DNA from: Caldilineaceae bacterium | GTDB taxonomy: Bacteria > Chloroflexota > Anaerolineae > Caldilineales > Caldilineaceae | Assembly: GCA_019637685.1 (NCBI GenBank) | Contig: JAHBVF010000006.1 | Span: 124,001-188,000 of the forward strand | Direction of reading: 5' to 3' | Length of the DNA stretch: 64,000 nucleotides | Part shown: positions 19,753 through 29,976 of the stretch, piece after piece | Numbering within the stretch: the stretch's first letter is position 1 | Layout: each line of letters opens with the position of its first letter | Notes under the pieces: generated by a model | The model's database searches: none | What the model was told of the DNA's origin: nothing | The model's input: the letters and a program-made list of their open reading frames with translations, nothing else | Program-made: the position numbers and the translations under genes

Positions 19753-21681
19753 TTAATCCCCGCCATCCAGACGCAGAGTCTCGTCGGCCAAATTCTCAAA
19801 GCCCCCATCGCGGCTGCGATACAGAATGAGACGAATCGCGTCTGCCTGTGCGGGGATGGGAAGGCTGTAGGCATCGATGACCACCTCGCCCGCTGCAAGC
19901 GAGCTGAATGGCCTCAGCCCAAAGACCGGCCCGGTCGCGTCCTGCTGGGCAGAGCCATCCAGCGAGCGCACACTGATCGACCAGTCCGCCGGGCTGGCCC
20001 CTTCGGCCACAGACCAGAAGAGCCATAGGTTCAGGCCACCCCCCCAGCGATAGGTATACCCCTCCAGAATAATTCCATCTCCCACGGGTTGCTGGAGCAC
20101 AACCGCAGGCTGACGGGGCTGCTCCGCGCCCGAAGCCGAAAGGAGCACCCACGCCCCGCTCCAGCCACTGATGCTGGCCGGCGCGATGGACAATTCCCCC
20201 AACAGCAGATGGGCTGCGTCCGCTGTGACCAGCACAGATTTGCCCTGGGCCAAACGCTGGCTGGCCTCAAATTTGTCCACCAGATGCGCATCTGACCCCT
20301 GCCCAGCAATCTCGATGAGATAGGAGAGACCCAGGGCATCGTCCTTGGCAGCAAAGAGCGCAGCACCCGCGGGCAGCGGCTGATCCAGCAGCCGGGTCGG
20401 TCGTTCCAGCGCCGTGTCCCCAGGCCGATCCCGGCTGTCCGCGTCGGGCAGGGAGGCCAGTCCCCGCCAGAGAATCAGCAATAGGAGCAGCGCCAGGGCC
20501 GTGTTGCGCACATCGTATTGCCGCCGGGGGCGCACAGAAAAGTCGATCTCTTCGCTGCTGCGGGCCGCCCGTCCCGTCCGGATCACCCGGCCATCAAAGC
20601 GGTGGATGAGAGCCGCCACCCCCACTATCAGCAGAGGATAGGCGGGCAGAATGACCTGAAACCAATTGCCAAAGCGGTCTACCCAGCAGAGCAGCCCATA
20701 GAGCAGCAATGTGCCACCCACCACCAGCCGCAAACGCTTTTCCAATGCCCCAAGCCCCAGCAGCCCCAAAACCACAACAGGCACGCTCAGTTCCTGCCAG
20801 ATTAGCTGGGGAAATCCGTTGGCAAAGAAAGCCGCGCCGGGGACCAGTCCCCAGCTCAATTCGTCCTGGCCCTGGGCCGTGGAGACAAATGACCAAAACC
20901 ACGCGCCCGCGCTCGCCCACTCGCCTGTGCCCCACCATTCGGGGTGAGCCGCGCCGCGCAGATAGACGTAGGCGTAACTGACCAGTGGCAGAGCCGCGGC
21001 CAGCACCGCAGCCCCTATCAGGCCAGGGCGGCGCAAGAGTTTTGGCTCTTGCCAGAGCACCGCGGCCAGCAGGGGCGGCACAACCAGGGCAACGGTCACC
21101 ATATGGGCCAGGGAGAGGCCGCACAGAAACGCCAGAAAAAGAATTGTGTAATAGGAGGTGGAGGAGCGACGTGGGGAATCATCCCGCCAGCGCAGATAGA
21201 CGTAGAGAATAGCCAATGTATGCGCGATGGCGCTGGTATATTGCTCGGTGGTGGTGGCGTAGTACCAGAAGAAATAGGTGACCGCGTAGAAAACGGTGAG
21301 CAGCCAGGCCAGAGGCCAATCGCCCTGGGGCCGGATCGGGCTGCGGGTGATGTGCAGGAGAATTTGATAGAGCAGCCAGAGGCTGAGCAGCGCCCAGAGT
21401 GTGCTATAGCTGCTGAGCAGCGATGTGGGATTGGGCGAAATTCCCAGCCAGCCCGCGCCGGTTTTCAGCCCGTGAAACCAGAGCCAGCCGCCCATTGTAT
21501 AGAGCGGGTAGCCGGGCGCGTTGCTGGGCCGGGCCTGCACCTGTGCGTACTGGTGGGTGATCAGATCCCCCCCCTCCAGTTCGCCGGGGCGCAGGCCGTT
21601 GTCCAATGTCAGCCAATAGAGCAGGGCCGCGGCCAGAAGCAGAACGATCCCGGCCAGGCGGGGCTGGCGCAAGGCACTCAA
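19753..21681 (-). CDS. Multi-spanning membrane protein, DUF2723/TMEM260-like
   Basis: 642 residues. The start is a TTG whose first bases overlap the stop of the MscS gene (TTGA), so the genes are coupled. The region after the first membrane helix, ELEGGDLITHQYAQVQARP then NAPGYPLYTMGGWLW, is the typical DUF2723 block (usually G-D-S/x-E-L...H-P-P-G-Y-P-L-Y). About ten membrane segments follow, with a soluble beta-rich end (about 470-642) ending with YRSRDGGFENLADETLRL. Eukaryotic TMEM260 is an O-mannosyltransferase of the GT-C class, so a glycosyltransferase role is plausible but not shown. Confidence 0.82.
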   Translation of the reverse strand: MSALRQPRLAGIVLLLAAALLYWLTLDNGLRPGELEGGDLITHQYAQVQARPSNAPGYPLYTMGGWLWFHGLKTGAGWLGISPNPTSLLSSYSTLWALLSLWLLYQILLHITRSPIRPQGDWPLAWLLTVFYAVTYFFWYYATTTEQYTSAIAHTLAILYVYLRWRDDSPRRSSTSYYTILFLAFLCGLSLAHMVTVALVVPPLLAAVLWQEPKLLRRPGLIGAAVLAAALPLVSYAYVYLRGAAHPEWWGTGEWASAGAWFWSFVSTAQGQDELSWGLVPGAAFFANGFPQLIWQELSVPVVVLGLLGLGALEKRLRLVVGGTLLLYGLLCWVDRFGNWFQVILPAYPLLIVGVAALIHRFDGRVIRTGRAARSSEEIDFSVRPRRQYDVRNTALALLLLLILWRGLASLPDADSRDRPGDTALERPTRLLDQPLPAGAALFAAKDDALGLSYLIEIAGQGSDAHLVDKFEASQRLAQGKSVLVTADAAHLLLGELSIAPASISGWSGAWVLLSASGAEQPRQPAVVLQQPVGDGIILEGYTYRWGGGLNLWLFWSVAEGASPADWSISVRSLDGSAQQDATGPVFGLRPFSSLAAGEVVIDAYSLPIPAQADAIRLILYRSRDGGFENLADETLRLDGGD

Positions 21682-22502
21682 TCACCGACCTCCACGCCGG
21701 CTTCGGCCAGGGCTTCGTGGATCAGTTGCAGCAGCCGGCGACGCACGATCGCGCCCTTGCCATACTCAGTCTTGGCGAAAAGGGTAAAGCGAGTCTGCGC
21801 GCCGATCACCCCATCTGCGCTGATAATCTCCGGTGGGCTGATCAGCTCAGGAATGGCGGCCGCGGCGGCCTCTGCCACCTGATTCAGCACCGTCGACACT
21901 TCATCCAGCCGCCGGGACTTCACATCCACCTGCACAGTGCCCAGGCTGAAAGTGCCCCTGGCAAAGTTGCGCACATTGCGGATTTCGCCGTTGGGCACAA
22001 TAAAGAGTTCGCCCGAAGGGGCACGCATATGGGTGGTGCGCAGGTTGATATCCTCGACTGTGCCTTCGACACCGAAGATTTCCACCTTTTCACCGATTGT
22101 ATATAAGTCTTCAAAGAGGAAAATAATACCACTGATATAATCGCTGACCAGTGGACGTGCCCCCAGACCAAAGGCCGCGCTAAAAAGCCCCAGAAAGGTA
22201 AAAAGTCCTGTACTGTTCACATAGAGGCTGAGGGCGAAGATCAGCGCCACGAGGATAATAAAGGCTCGCACCAGGTCCACCACCAGACCGGTGAGGGTCT
22301 CGACCCGCCGGTCATTCCAGGCGATACGGCGCGAAAAACGGGCACGGGAAAAGATCACCGGGCGGACAAAGAAGGGTGTCATCCGAAGCAGCATCCAAGC
22401 CAGAAAGCTGTAGACGCCCACCAGCAACAAACGCTGCACAAACAGGGGCAGGACAAAGATAGAAAAGAGATCGAAGAAAGGAATATCAGTTGGGTTGCTC
22501 AT
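21678..22502 (-). CDS. Mechanosensitive channel of the MscS family
   Basis: 274 residues, a short MscS with three membrane segments (about 10-40, 70-95, 105-130). The pore helix and following beta domain are recognisable: GLFSAAFGLGARPLVSDYISG, then DLYTIGEKVEIFGVEGTVEDINLRTT and the IVPNGEIRNVRN motif. It releases solutes at high membrane tension. It is upstream of the DUF2723 protein in the same operon. Confidence 0.93.
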   Translation of the reverse strand: MSNPTDIPFFDLFSIFVLPLFVQRLLLVGVYSFLAWMLLRMTPFFVRPVIFSRARFSRRIAWNDRRVETLTGLVVDLVRAFIILVALIFALSLYVNSTGLFTFLGLFSAAFGLGARPLVSDYISGIIFLFEDLYTIGEKVEIFGVEGTVEDINLRTTHMRAPSGELFIVPNGEIRNVRNFARGTFSLGTVQVDVKSRRLDEVSTVLNQVAEAAAAAIPELISPPEIISADGVIGAQTRFTLFAKTEYGKGAIVRRRLLQLIHEALAEAGVEVGD

Positions 22503-22581
22503 AAAGCCATCCTAGCACGAAGCCAGAACCAGTGTCAAAGCAACGGCGATGGAATGCCATCTACGCAGAACTCCTCTGGTT

Positions 22582-22610
22582 TTGCGACTGTCTGGCCCGT
22601 TGGCTATAAT
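22582..22610 (+). promoter_or_regulatory. Sigma-70-type promoter of the peptidase C26 gene
   Basis: TTGCGA (22582-22587), 17-bp spacer, TATAAT (22605-22610). The predicted leader is about 84 nt. Confidence 0.75.
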
Positions 22611-22700
22611 GCAGCGCAGCACCAGGTTCAGAAAACCAGTTCCTTCTGAGAAGATCGGCTTCCCAGGAAAATCCATCACCCTATCGACAGGCGTACATCA

Positions 22701-23633
22701 ATGATCGACATGCAACGGGAGCAAATGCTGCTCACCACACCAGAAGGCGAAGTTACAGCCAAACGGCCACTCATCGGCGTGCCAATGGGCCGGGAGCGCT
22801 CCCAGCGTTTCTTTGGCCTGCCAATGTATATTATGAACCAGACATATGTGCGGGAGCTGGAAAAACGGGGCGCGCTGCCTGTCCTGATCCCCCTGAATAT
22901 GAGCGAGGCCACCCTGCGCGGCACCTTCGAGCGGCTGGATGGCCTCTTTCTGCCCGGCGGCGAGGACATCGACCCCAGCAATTACGGCGAAGAGCGTCAC
23001 GACCAGCTCGGCCCTGTGGACAAAGAGCGGGACCGCACAGAACTCAGCCTGACCCGGTGGGCGATGGAATGGGGGATGCCGCTGCTGGGCATCTGCCGGG
23101 GGGTGCAGGTGATCAATGTGGCCTGTGGCGGCACACTCTATCAGGACCTGCACAGCCAGGCCGCGGAGTTGGACAAGCACGATTTTTATCCGCCCAAATA
23201 CGAGCGCTTTCGGGTCAGCCACAACGTGCGCATCGAGCCGGACAGCCGTCTGGCCCAGGCCTTGGGCCACGTCCACGAGATCAATTCCATGCACCACCAG
23301 GGCATCAAACGGCTGGGATATGGGCTGCGCATCGTTGCCACCGCGCCCGATGGCCTGCCCGAAGCATTGGAATGTCCGGCCCTGCCTTTTATCCTGGGCG
23401 TCCAATGGCATCCGGAAGAGCTGGCCAAGACCGATCCCCACAGCGCGGACATCTTCACCCGCTTTGTGTGGGCGGCCTCCGACAACTGGCAGGACGACAT
23501 TCCGGCTGGTTGGCAGGAGCGCTTTCGGGAAGGGTTGGCAAAAGCTGCCACGCCCCACAATGACTTGGCCAGCAACGATTCCGTCGTCCGCATCCAGTCC
23601 AGCGGTGAAACAGCCACAGTAGCACAATTGTAA
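22701..23633 (+). CDS. Gamma-glutamyl-gamma-aminobutyrate hydrolase-like class I glutamine amidotransferase (peptidase C26)
   Basis: 310 residues; a second ATG at 22710 is possible. The amidotransferase triad is complete: Cys132 in GICRGVQVINVA, His237 and Glu239 in GVQWHPEE. The opening IGVPMGRERSQRFFGLPMYIMNQTYV and LPGGEDIDPSNYGEE are typical of the PuuD/YvdE branch. It should hydrolyse gamma-glutamyl amides such as gamma-glutamyl-GABA from putrescine breakdown; no other puu genes are here, so the substrate is open. The following M28 peptidase gene is 52 bp away on the same strand. Confidence 0.9.
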   Translation: MIDMQREQMLLTTPEGEVTAKRPLIGVPMGRERSQRFFGLPMYIMNQTYVRELEKRGALPVLIPLNMSEATLRGTFERLDGLFLPGGEDIDPSNYGEERHDQLGPVDKERDRTELSLTRWAMEWGMPLLGICRGVQVINVACGGTLYQDLHSQAAELDKHDFYPPKYERFRVSHNVRIEPDSRLAQALGHVHEINSMHHQGIKRLGYGLRIVATAPDGLPEALECPALPFILGVQWHPEELAKTDPHSADIFTRFVWAASDNWQDDIPAGWQERFREGLAKAATPHNDLASNDSVVRIQSSGETATVAQL

Positions 23634-23685
23634 ATCTATCCCCCCGCGTACGGAAGCGCATTCCACCCTAGCCAGGAAGAGCCTT

Positions 23686-26235
23686 ATGTCCGCCAGAATG
23701 CAGAAGAAATCGGTGTTCAGGCTGTCTACCCCATTCCTGGGGCTATTGCTCGCTGGCCTGTGTGCCGCGCTGCTTATGGCCCCGTCCCCGCCACCTGTAT
23801 ACAGCCAGGAAGCGCCGGTCTACGGCAGCCAGTTGGCGCTGATCGCACCGGCAGAGTCCCTGCCCGCGGACTCCGGGATCGCCGTACACGGACGCCTGAT
23901 CGAAAGCGAAATCCCAGCCCTGATCGCAAGCGGCCCGGCGGAGGCACTGGCAGCCCTTCTCGACGACGGATTCGCTGTGGACGTGCTGGAATTCTCCACA
24001 GCAGGCCGGGTCTACTATTGGGTGGACGCCCAAAGTGACCCATCCGAAGCGCGCAGGCAGACGGAAGCCCTGGGGAAAATTCTGCTTTTCGGCACAAATG
24101 CGTTTCTTGTCGCCCTTGACACAGCCGACGAAACCCGCTTCGTCGAGACACTCCCTACCGCAGGCATAGGGATTTCCCTGCTCAGCCCCGCCTCTCTTCC
24201 CCCGGCAGACGAGAGAGCCGCAGTTCTTCGCCCGACAGACACCAGCAGCACCAACCCGACAATTGCCAGTCTGCTCTCCCAGATGACGGAAGCCGATCTC
24301 TCGTCCCGCATTGCCCAACTGAGCGGCGAAGTGCCTGTCAGCCTGCCGGGCGGATCCGTGACACTGGCCACCCGCTACACCTTCTCCACCCGCATTCGGG
24401 ACGCGGAACGTTTTCTCTACAACTACTACACGAATCTCGGCCTGTCGCCGGTCTACGCCGACTGGACGTATTACAGCTACAGCGGGCGCAATGTGGTGGT
24501 GGACCTGCCCGGTGTGGAACACCCGGAGCGGATTTGGGTGTTGGGGGGCCATTTTGACACCAATTCGGAGATACCCTACTCCTCCGCGCCGGGCGCGGAC
24601 GACAACGGCACGGGCACGGCATCCATTCTGCGTGCGGTTGAGTTGCTGAAAAATTATCAGTTCGCCGACACCATCCGCATTGTCCATTTCTCCGGCGAAG
24701 AGCAGGGGCAATGGGGGGCTAAACAATACGCCAGAGATCTGCGGCTGGCTGGCGTGCAGGTGCAGGGCTTTATCAATCTGGATATGTTTGGCTGGGACAG
24801 CAACGGCGACCGGGTGGTGGAGTTGCATTCGGGCACGGGGGTCAATTCCAACAGTATTGCCACGGCTTTCATCAGCGCCAACGACCGCTACGGCCAGGGG
24901 TTGACCTTCGAGCGCAAGACGAGCAGCGCCAGCCGTTTTTCCGATCACTCAGCCTTTTGGGATTACAACTACCCGGCTTTTCTGGTCATCGAAAACTTTT
25001 TCACCGACGCCATCCCGCCAGACCGCAACCCCTGGTATCACAACACCGGCGACCGGCTCTCGCGGGTCAATCTCAACTACGCGGCGCGCATTGCCCGCAC
25101 CGCGCTGGCAACGATTGCCGAACTGGCGGGCATCCGGGAGACGGGGACGCCCACGCCCACACCCACCCAGACACCGACCGCGACAGTGACGCCCACGCCC
25201 AGCCAAACACCGACCCCAAGCCAGACACCGACTGGGACATCTACGCCAACCAGCAGCCCGACAGCAACCCATACCCCGACGGCCACGCCCACAGGGACTG
25301 CCACGCCTCTGCCCACGGGCTGTGTGAATCTGCTTGCCAACAGCGGTTTCGAGTCTACAGGCAGCAGCGCCTGGCGCTTTGGCGGAGCCTATGCCGGGCG
25401 CGTGATCAGCAGCCCAGTCTTCGCGGGGGAACGGGCCGCGCAGTTGGGTTTGCCGTCTGGAGTAACGAATCAGTTAGCCTATTCCTCGGCCTATCAGACA
25501 GTGGATGTGCCCGCGGGTGGGGAGCAATTGCTGTTGACCTGGTGGGAGCGAACCGGGGGCGAAAGTGACGGCGTGGATTATCGAGAGGTGTTGCTGCTGA
25601 ACAGCAGCTTTGGCCGGCTGGCAACGCTGGAGCAGGCACAGACCCCAGGCGATGGGCAATGGCGGCAGCGCTCTTTCGATGTGAGCGCCTATGGCGGGCG
25701 AACGCTTGTGGTCTATTTCAATGTCTACAACAACGGCAGCGGTAGCCAAATGTGGAACTATCTGGACGAGGTTTCCCTGCTGCGCTGCACCGGGGCCACA
25801 GCCACACCCACCAGCACACCGACAGCCACACCATCAACTACACTGACGGCCACACTGACGCCCAGCGCAACAGCCACAGTCAGCGCCACGCCATCCGCAA
25901 CACCGACTGGCACAGTAACACCGGCTGGTACAGAAACACCGGCTGGTACAGAAACACCGGCTGGTACAGAAACACCGCCGCCGACGGCGTTCCTGGGCTA
26001 TCTGCCGCTGGTTCTCAAACTGGATTCGCCCCTGTCGGCCACACCAACGCTGACGCCAACCCAGACACCGACCGCGACAGCCACGCCCACATCAACGCCA
26101 ACGCCGACCGCTACACCGACGCTGACACCCACCCAAACGCCGACACCCACCGAAACGCCAACAGCTATCGCGACTGCAACCAGCCAAAGTCCCTTGGCCA
26201 CAGCGTCAGCCACGGCCACACAGACAAGCCCCTAA
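23686..26235 (+). CDS. Secreted M28-family zinc peptidase with Thr/Pro linkers and a jelly-roll-like domain
   Basis: 849 residues. Signal peptide about 1-41. The catalytic M28 domain lies at about 240-485 with all five metal ligands visible: His of GGHFDTNSE, bridging Asp of [12 protein letters not shown], Glu pair of FSGEEQGQ, Asp of NLDMFGWD and His of WYHNTGDR. After a (TPT)-rich linker there is a beta domain (about 545-700, opening [18 protein letters not shown]), a second linker with three AGTETP units, the segment LGYLPLVLK that resembles the C-terminal motif of other secreted proteins here, and then about 70 more Thr/Pro residues. It should be an extracellular aminopeptidase. The tail after the motif is unusual. 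Confidence 0.88.
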   Translation: MSARMQKKSVFRLSTPFLGLLLAGLCAALLMAPSPPPVYSQEAPVYGSQLALIAPAESLPADSGIAVHGRLIESEIPALIASGPAEALAALLDDGFAVDVLEFSTAGRVYYWVDAQSDPSEARRQTEALGKILLFGTNAFLVALDTADETRFVETLPTAGIGISLLSPASLPPADERAAVLRPTDTSSTNPTIASLLSQMTEADLSSRIAQLSGEVPVSLPGGSVTLATRYTFSTRIRDAERFLYNYYTNLGLSPVYADWTYYSYSGRNVVVDLPGVEHPERIWVLGGHFDTNSEIPYSSAPGADDNGTGTASILRAVELLKNYQFADTIRIVHFSGEEQGQWGAKQYARDLRLAGVQVQGFINLDMFGWDSNGDRVVELHSGTGVNSNSIATAFISANDRYGQGLTFERKTSSASRFSDHSAFWDYNYPAFLVIENFFTDAIPPDRNPWYHNTGDRLSRVNLNYAARIARTALATIAELAGIRETGTPTPTPTQTPTATVTPTPSQTPTPSQTPTGTSTPTSSPTATHTPTATPTGTATPLPTGCVNLLANSGFESTGSSAWRFGGAYAGRVISSPVFAGERAAQLGLPSGVTNQLAYSSAYQTVDVPAGGEQLLLTWWERTGGESDGVDYREVLLLNSSFGRLATLEQAQTPGDGQWRQRSFDVSAYGGRTLVVYFNVYNNGSGSQMWNYLDEVSLLRCTGATATPTSTPTATPSTTLTATLTPSATATVSATPSATPTGTVTPAGTETPAGTETPAGTETPPPTAFLGYLPLVLKLDSPLSATPTLTPTQTPTATATPTSTPTPTATPTLTPTQTPTPTETPTAIATATSQSPLATASATATQTSP

Positions 26236-26266
26236 TACAGAGCAGCGTAAATACGCCTATGAATTT

Positions 26267-26325
26267 TGTGGTGCGTGGTGCGTGGTGCGTAGTCCGTGAA
26301 CTGGTACACGCACCACGCACCCCGT
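26267..26325. repeat. Heptamer inverted repeat (TGGTGCG)n
   Basis: Three tandem TGGTGCG heptamers and two degenerate ones (TAGTCCG, TGAACTG) are followed by complementary CGCACCA and CGCACCC. It forms a hairpin about 40 bp after the M28 peptidase stop. Confidence 0.7.
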
Positions 26326-26436
26326 CAGAAAGTATTGGGTTATTTCCGCCAAGCTGTACTAGACTTTGCCCAAACGCCCCCTGAAATCGGGAAGAATCGA
26401 TATCGCTACCCTTGCGACAGATTGCCCAGATAATGT

Positions 26437-26550
26437 GCTGAGCAGACTGATGATGGAACAAAAAAATGGGACGCTGTTCCAGAGAAAAAATCTGCGTTCC
26501 TCTGCGTTTATCAGCGTCCAGCTTCTTGCACTGTCAGCCCGATCACTACA
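26437..26550. repeat. MITE-like palindromic repeat, copy A
   Basis: It shares long stretches with 43774-43908, e.g. GGAACAAAAA, GAGAAAAAATCTGCGTTCC and TATCAGCGTCCAGCTTCTT. It contains complementary ends GGGACGCTG and CAGCGTCC. This copy lacks about 22 nt of the left arm that copy B retains. Confidence 0.8.
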
Positions 26551-26567
26551 ATTTCCAATATTGTCCG

Positions 26568-27827
26568 TCACGACGTGCGATTGACAGAGAAACCCCGAGA
26601 CCGCTCGGCCTTTTTTTCAATGGACAAGTATTTGTGGGCCAGGCCTGTGGAGACCGAACTGCGCTGGATGACTTCCTCGTAGAGACGGGTGTAGCCAGCC
26701 AGCACTCCCGGCCATCCGTGGGCTTCGGCCCGCTGACGGCTGGCGGCTCCCATTCCGGGCCAAGCTTGGGGACGGCTGAGCAGTTCAGCCAGAACAGCGG
26801 CTGCGTCGTCCACATCATTGGCGCGGAAGAGACGGCCATTCTCCCCATCCGTCACCAATTCGGGCAGGGCCTGAGCACGGGCGGCCAGGACAGGACGGCC
26901 ACAGGCCATTGCTTCCAGTGTGGCAATGCTGAGCAGTTCGGCATCGCTGGGCATAACAAAAATGTCAGCGCTGTTCAGCAGACCCCGCTTCTCCTCATCG
27001 GGCACATAGCCCAGAAAATGGACCCGCTCATCCAGGCGCAACTGGCTGGCCAGGGAACGGAGCGCGGTCAGTCCTGCCCCCCGCCCCCCAATGGCCAGAT
27101 GACTCTCGGTATTCCGAGAACGGGCCAGGGCGCGGATCAGTACATCCAAGCGCTTCTCGTCGTCCACCCGCCCCACATATAGCAGAAGGTGTGCGGTCGG
27201 GTGCAGCCCGAAACGGCGGCGTACTGCTTGCTGATCCACAGCACAATCGACATAAAATTCCGACAGATCGACGCCACACGAAAGCAGGTGCAGGGGTCGA
27301 TGCAGCCTCTGCCGTGTCAGGATTTCGCCAGCAGTCCGAGACTGCACTGTCACAAAATCGAGCGTATTGTAGAGGTGAAGCATCCATCGCCAGAGTACGG
27401 CCCGATAGAGCGGCTGCCCGCTTTCCCACAGAGGGAGATAGGGCGCAAGGTTCTCCGGCATAAAGTGATTTGTGCCGATCACCGGTATATGGCGACGGCG
27501 GGCAGCCTGCACGACGCTCCACGACAGGGGGTAGTGATCGTGGATATGCACAACTTGTGGACAAAAACGATCGAACAGCTCGTTTACCACTGGCCCAGAG
27601 GCGAATGGGAAAACCGCGCTGGGATGCCAATGGGTGAGTCGCAGTGTGGGCGGATGGGCGATGCGGACACCGTTTATCACATTCTCGTGGGCAGGGCCAT
27701 CCTCGGAAGGCGCAAGCACAGCAACCGAATGGCCTTTGGCAGCCAATCCCTCGGAGAGATTGGCCATAAAAACAGCCTGCCCATTGAGAGCAGGGGCATA
27801 GGTTGTACCAGTCATAAGTATACGCAT
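26568..27827 (-). CDS. Glycosyltransferase family 4 (GT-B)
   Basis: 419 residues from the ATG at 27827; the longer frame upstream reads into the DedA gene and is not used. The N-terminal Rossmann domain begins MRILMTGTTYAPALNGQAVF with VVHIHDHYPLSW. The C-terminal domain has LLYVGRVDDEKRLDVLI (the GT4 nucleotide-binding entry), and the E-x7-E motif region at SDAELLSIATLEAMACGRPVLA. It transfers a sugar from an NDP-sugar, probably in lipid or surface glycan synthesis; the acceptor is unknown. Last gene of the regulator-kinase-DedA operon, 56 bp after the DedA stop. Confidence 0.9.
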   Translation of the reverse strand: MRILMTGTTYAPALNGQAVFMANLSEGLAAKGHSVAVLAPSEDGPAHENVINGVRIAHPPTLRLTHWHPSAVFPFASGPVVNELFDRFCPQVVHIHDHYPLSWSVVQAARRRHIPVIGTNHFMPENLAPYLPLWESGQPLYRAVLWRWMLHLYNTLDFVTVQSRTAGEILTRQRLHRPLHLLSCGVDLSEFYVDCAVDQQAVRRRFGLHPTAHLLLYVGRVDDEKRLDVLIRALARSRNTESHLAIGGRGAGLTALRSLASQLRLDERVHFLGYVPDEEKRGLLNSADIFVMPSDAELLSIATLEAMACGRPVLAARAQALPELVTDGENGRLFRANDVDDAAAVLAELLSRPQAWPGMGAASRQRAEAHGWPGVLAGYTRLYEEVIQRSSVSTGLAHKYLSIEKKAERSRGFSVNRTS

Positions 27828-27883
27828 AGGTTCGGGGCTTCCCTCAAGTAATCTTCTGATTTGCTGTAGTCTGGCCGCCACAA

Positions 27884-28564
27884 TTATACGGACTTGCCGG
27901 TCTTTGGTTGCTCCGGTGGCGGGGCAGAGGCGTGCTGGCTCCGCCACAGCCCGCGCAGTTTGAAGGCAAGAAAAGCCAGGGCAAGGAGCGAGCCACCGGC
28001 CACTGCATAGGTGACGCCCCGCTCGATCCGGGCCAGATAGGCTGTGGCGTAATAGCCTCCCAACACCAGCGCTCCCGTCCAGATCATCTCCCCCGCAAAG
28101 ACGGGCAGAAACCACTTGCGCCAAGGAGCGCGCACCAACCCGGCAGCAATCAGCGCAGGGATGACCAGTCCGGCTGTCAGCTTTGCGATGAGCAAAATCC
28201 GGGCGGCATTTTGGCGCATGCCCACTTCCAAACGCTGTACCGCTTCTGCTTTCAGCCCGATCCAACGGCCATAGCGAGCTATATCTTCCACCTTCCCAAC
28301 CCGCCCCAATCCATACCAGAACACGTCCGCGCCTATATTGCCTGCCGACGCGGCTAGAAAGACCCAGGGCAGTTGGAGAACTCCAGACGCCGCGGCCGCG
28401 GCCCCCAGCAGTGTGGCAATCGGACCTTCAATCGCCACCAGCAGGGCAAGCAGCAGATAGGACCAGTTCCCCCACTGGATCATCTGGATTTGGTGTAGCC
28501 ACAGCCCGTCCCCCTGGACAAAACGCCCCAGAAAGTTAGATAGTTCAAGTAGAAAGTCATTCAC
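27884..28564 (-). CDS. DedA-family membrane protein
   Basis: 226 residues. DedA/SNARE-associated architecture: a re-entrant region near EGPIATLLGAAAAASGVL and a second at ILLIAKLTAGLVIPALIAAGL with further membrane helices. DedA proteins such as UptA move undecaprenyl phosphate or other lipids across the membrane. The start overlaps the histidine kinase stop by 4 nt (ATGA). The C-terminal 20 residues are soluble and Pro-rich. Confidence 0.87.
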   Translation of the reverse strand: MNDFLLELSNFLGRFVQGDGLWLHQIQMIQWGNWSYLLLALLVAIEGPIATLLGAAAAASGVLQLPWVFLAASAGNIGADVFWYGLGRVGKVEDIARYGRWIGLKAEAVQRLEVGMRQNAARILLIAKLTAGLVIPALIAAGLVRAPWRKWFLPVFAGEMIWTGALVLGGYYATAYLARIERGVTYAVAGGSLLALAFLAFKLRGLWRSQHASAPPPEQPKTGKSV

Positions 28565-29976
28565 TGGCTATGCTTCTCCCCTGTGGCAGGCAACCAGACC
28601 GTGAAGGTCACGCCCCGTTTGATCTCGCTCTCCACCAGAATTTCGCCGCCGTGGGCACGGACAATCTCCTGCGCGATGGAAAGGCCCAGCCCGCTGCCGC
28701 CGCTCTCCCGGTTACGGGCCGCATCAGTCCGGTAGAAACGTTCAAAGATGTGGGGCAAGTGCTCTGGCCCGATGCCTGGCCCGGTGTCGGCGATGACAAT
28801 CTCCACGCCACTGTTGGCTTTTTGGCCTTGTATTTTCACCAGGCTTCCCGACGCATAGGCAAACGTATTGTCCAACAGGTTAATAAAGAGTTGCAAAAGA
28901 CGATCCCTGTCGCCGCTGATAAGCAGGGGTGTCGTCGAGAAGACTGTTTGCAGATGCACACCGGCAGCCGCGGCCTGGGGCTGCATCTGTTCGATTAGAA
29001 TCAGCAGCAGTTCAGCCAGGTCCAGCGTTTCCCGTTCCAATGACAATTGGGCGTTGTCGCTGCGGGCCAGCAGCAGCAGATCGGAGACGAGCCGGGTCAT
29101 GCGTGCGGTTTCGCCATCAATCGACTTCAGCGCCTCGATGTAGTCGGCGGGGCTGCGTGGACGCTCCAAAGTCACATCGATTTCGCCGCGGATGACGGCC
29201 AAGGGGGTGCGCAGTTCGTGGGATGCGTCGGAGGCAAAGCGGCGCTGACGGCGAAAACTCTCGTCCAGCCGTTCGAGCATAGCGTCAAAGGTGCGGGCCA
29301 GCCGCCCCACTTCATCGTCGGGCAGGTCCAGCCCCAGGCGGCGGCCCAAATCCGCGGCACTTATACTGGCGGCCTGGGTGCGTATCCGCTCGATAGGGGC
29401 CAATACGCGCCCGGCCAGCCAATAGCCGCCCGCCATAGCCACACCCACCATCACCGGCACGGCAAAGAGAAGCAGTAGAAGCAGTTGGCCGAGGGTCTCT
29501 GTCGTCGATTCCAGACTACGCCCCACCTGGACATAGGCCACAGTCTGACTATTGAGAATGACCGGAAGCGTGAAAAGCCGGATGGCATCTTGCACGTCAT
29601 TGTCCTGGCCGTCATCCCCCGGCTGATAGGTCAGCCAAACCCCGTCACCCGTCGGGATCAGTGTCTCGGCAAGCAACGGAACCGACACCCCGTTCCGCTG
29701 CTCAAGCAGTTGCCCGTTGGGGGCAAGCAAGCGCAGAAGATCGGTCTCTTTGTCCAGAGGCACGGCGTCTGCGTCGCCTTTGGCCAAACGATACGTCCCA
29801 TTTTCATTTTCCACAGTGGCGGCAATCTGGCCGGCAGCCAAGCGCAGGCTATCGTCGATGGCCTGCACCATTTGCAGACGCAGAGTTACATACAAGAAAG
29901 TGCTAAATGCGGCCAAAACGGCGAGAATCAGGACGCCGATTAGAATAGCAATGCGGGCACGCAGGGTTTTAGCCAC
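28561..29976 (-). CDS. Sensor histidine kinase, HAMP-HisKA-HATPase
   Basis: 471 residues. Membrane helices about 10-30 and 165-190 flank an extracytoplasmic sensor of about 130 residues. HAMP is about 190-240. The phosphoacceptor is His253 in [18 protein letters not shown]. The ATPase lobe (about 360-465) has the N box around INLLDNTFAYASG, the G1 box DTGPGIGPEHLPHIFERFYR and GSGLGLSIAQEIV. It should phosphorylate the OmpR-type regulator encoded just upstream (8-nt overlap). What it senses is unknown. Confidence 0.95.
   Translation of the reverse strand: MAKTLRARIAILIGVLILAVLAAFSTFLYVTLRLQMVQAIDDSLRLAAGQIAATVENENGTYRLAKGDADAVPLDKETDLLRLLAPNGQLLEQRNGVSVPLLAETLIPTGDGVWLTYQPGDDGQDNDVQDAIRLFTLPVILNSQTVAYVQVGRSLESTTETLGQLLLLLLFAVPVMVGVAMAGGYWLAGRVLAPIERIRTQAASISAADLGRRLGLDLPDDEVGRLARTFDAMLERLDESFRRQRRFASDASHELRTPLAVIRGEIDVTLERPRSPADYIEALKSIDGETARMTRLVSDLLLLARSDNAQLSLERETLDLAELLLILIEQMQPQAAAAGVHLQTVFSTTPLLISGDRDRLLQLFINLLDNTFAYASGSLVKIQGQKANSGVEIVIADTGPGIGPEHLPHIFERFYRTDAARNRESGGSGLGLSIAQEIVRAHGGEILVESEIKRGVTFTVWLPATGEKHSQ

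Larger units (their letters stand above)
26236..26567. other. 332-bp gap made mostly of repeat elements
   Basis: It holds a heptamer-type inverted repeat (26267-26325) and a MITE-like palindrome (26437-26550). There is no gene; the short frames here are not credible. Confidence 0.6.
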
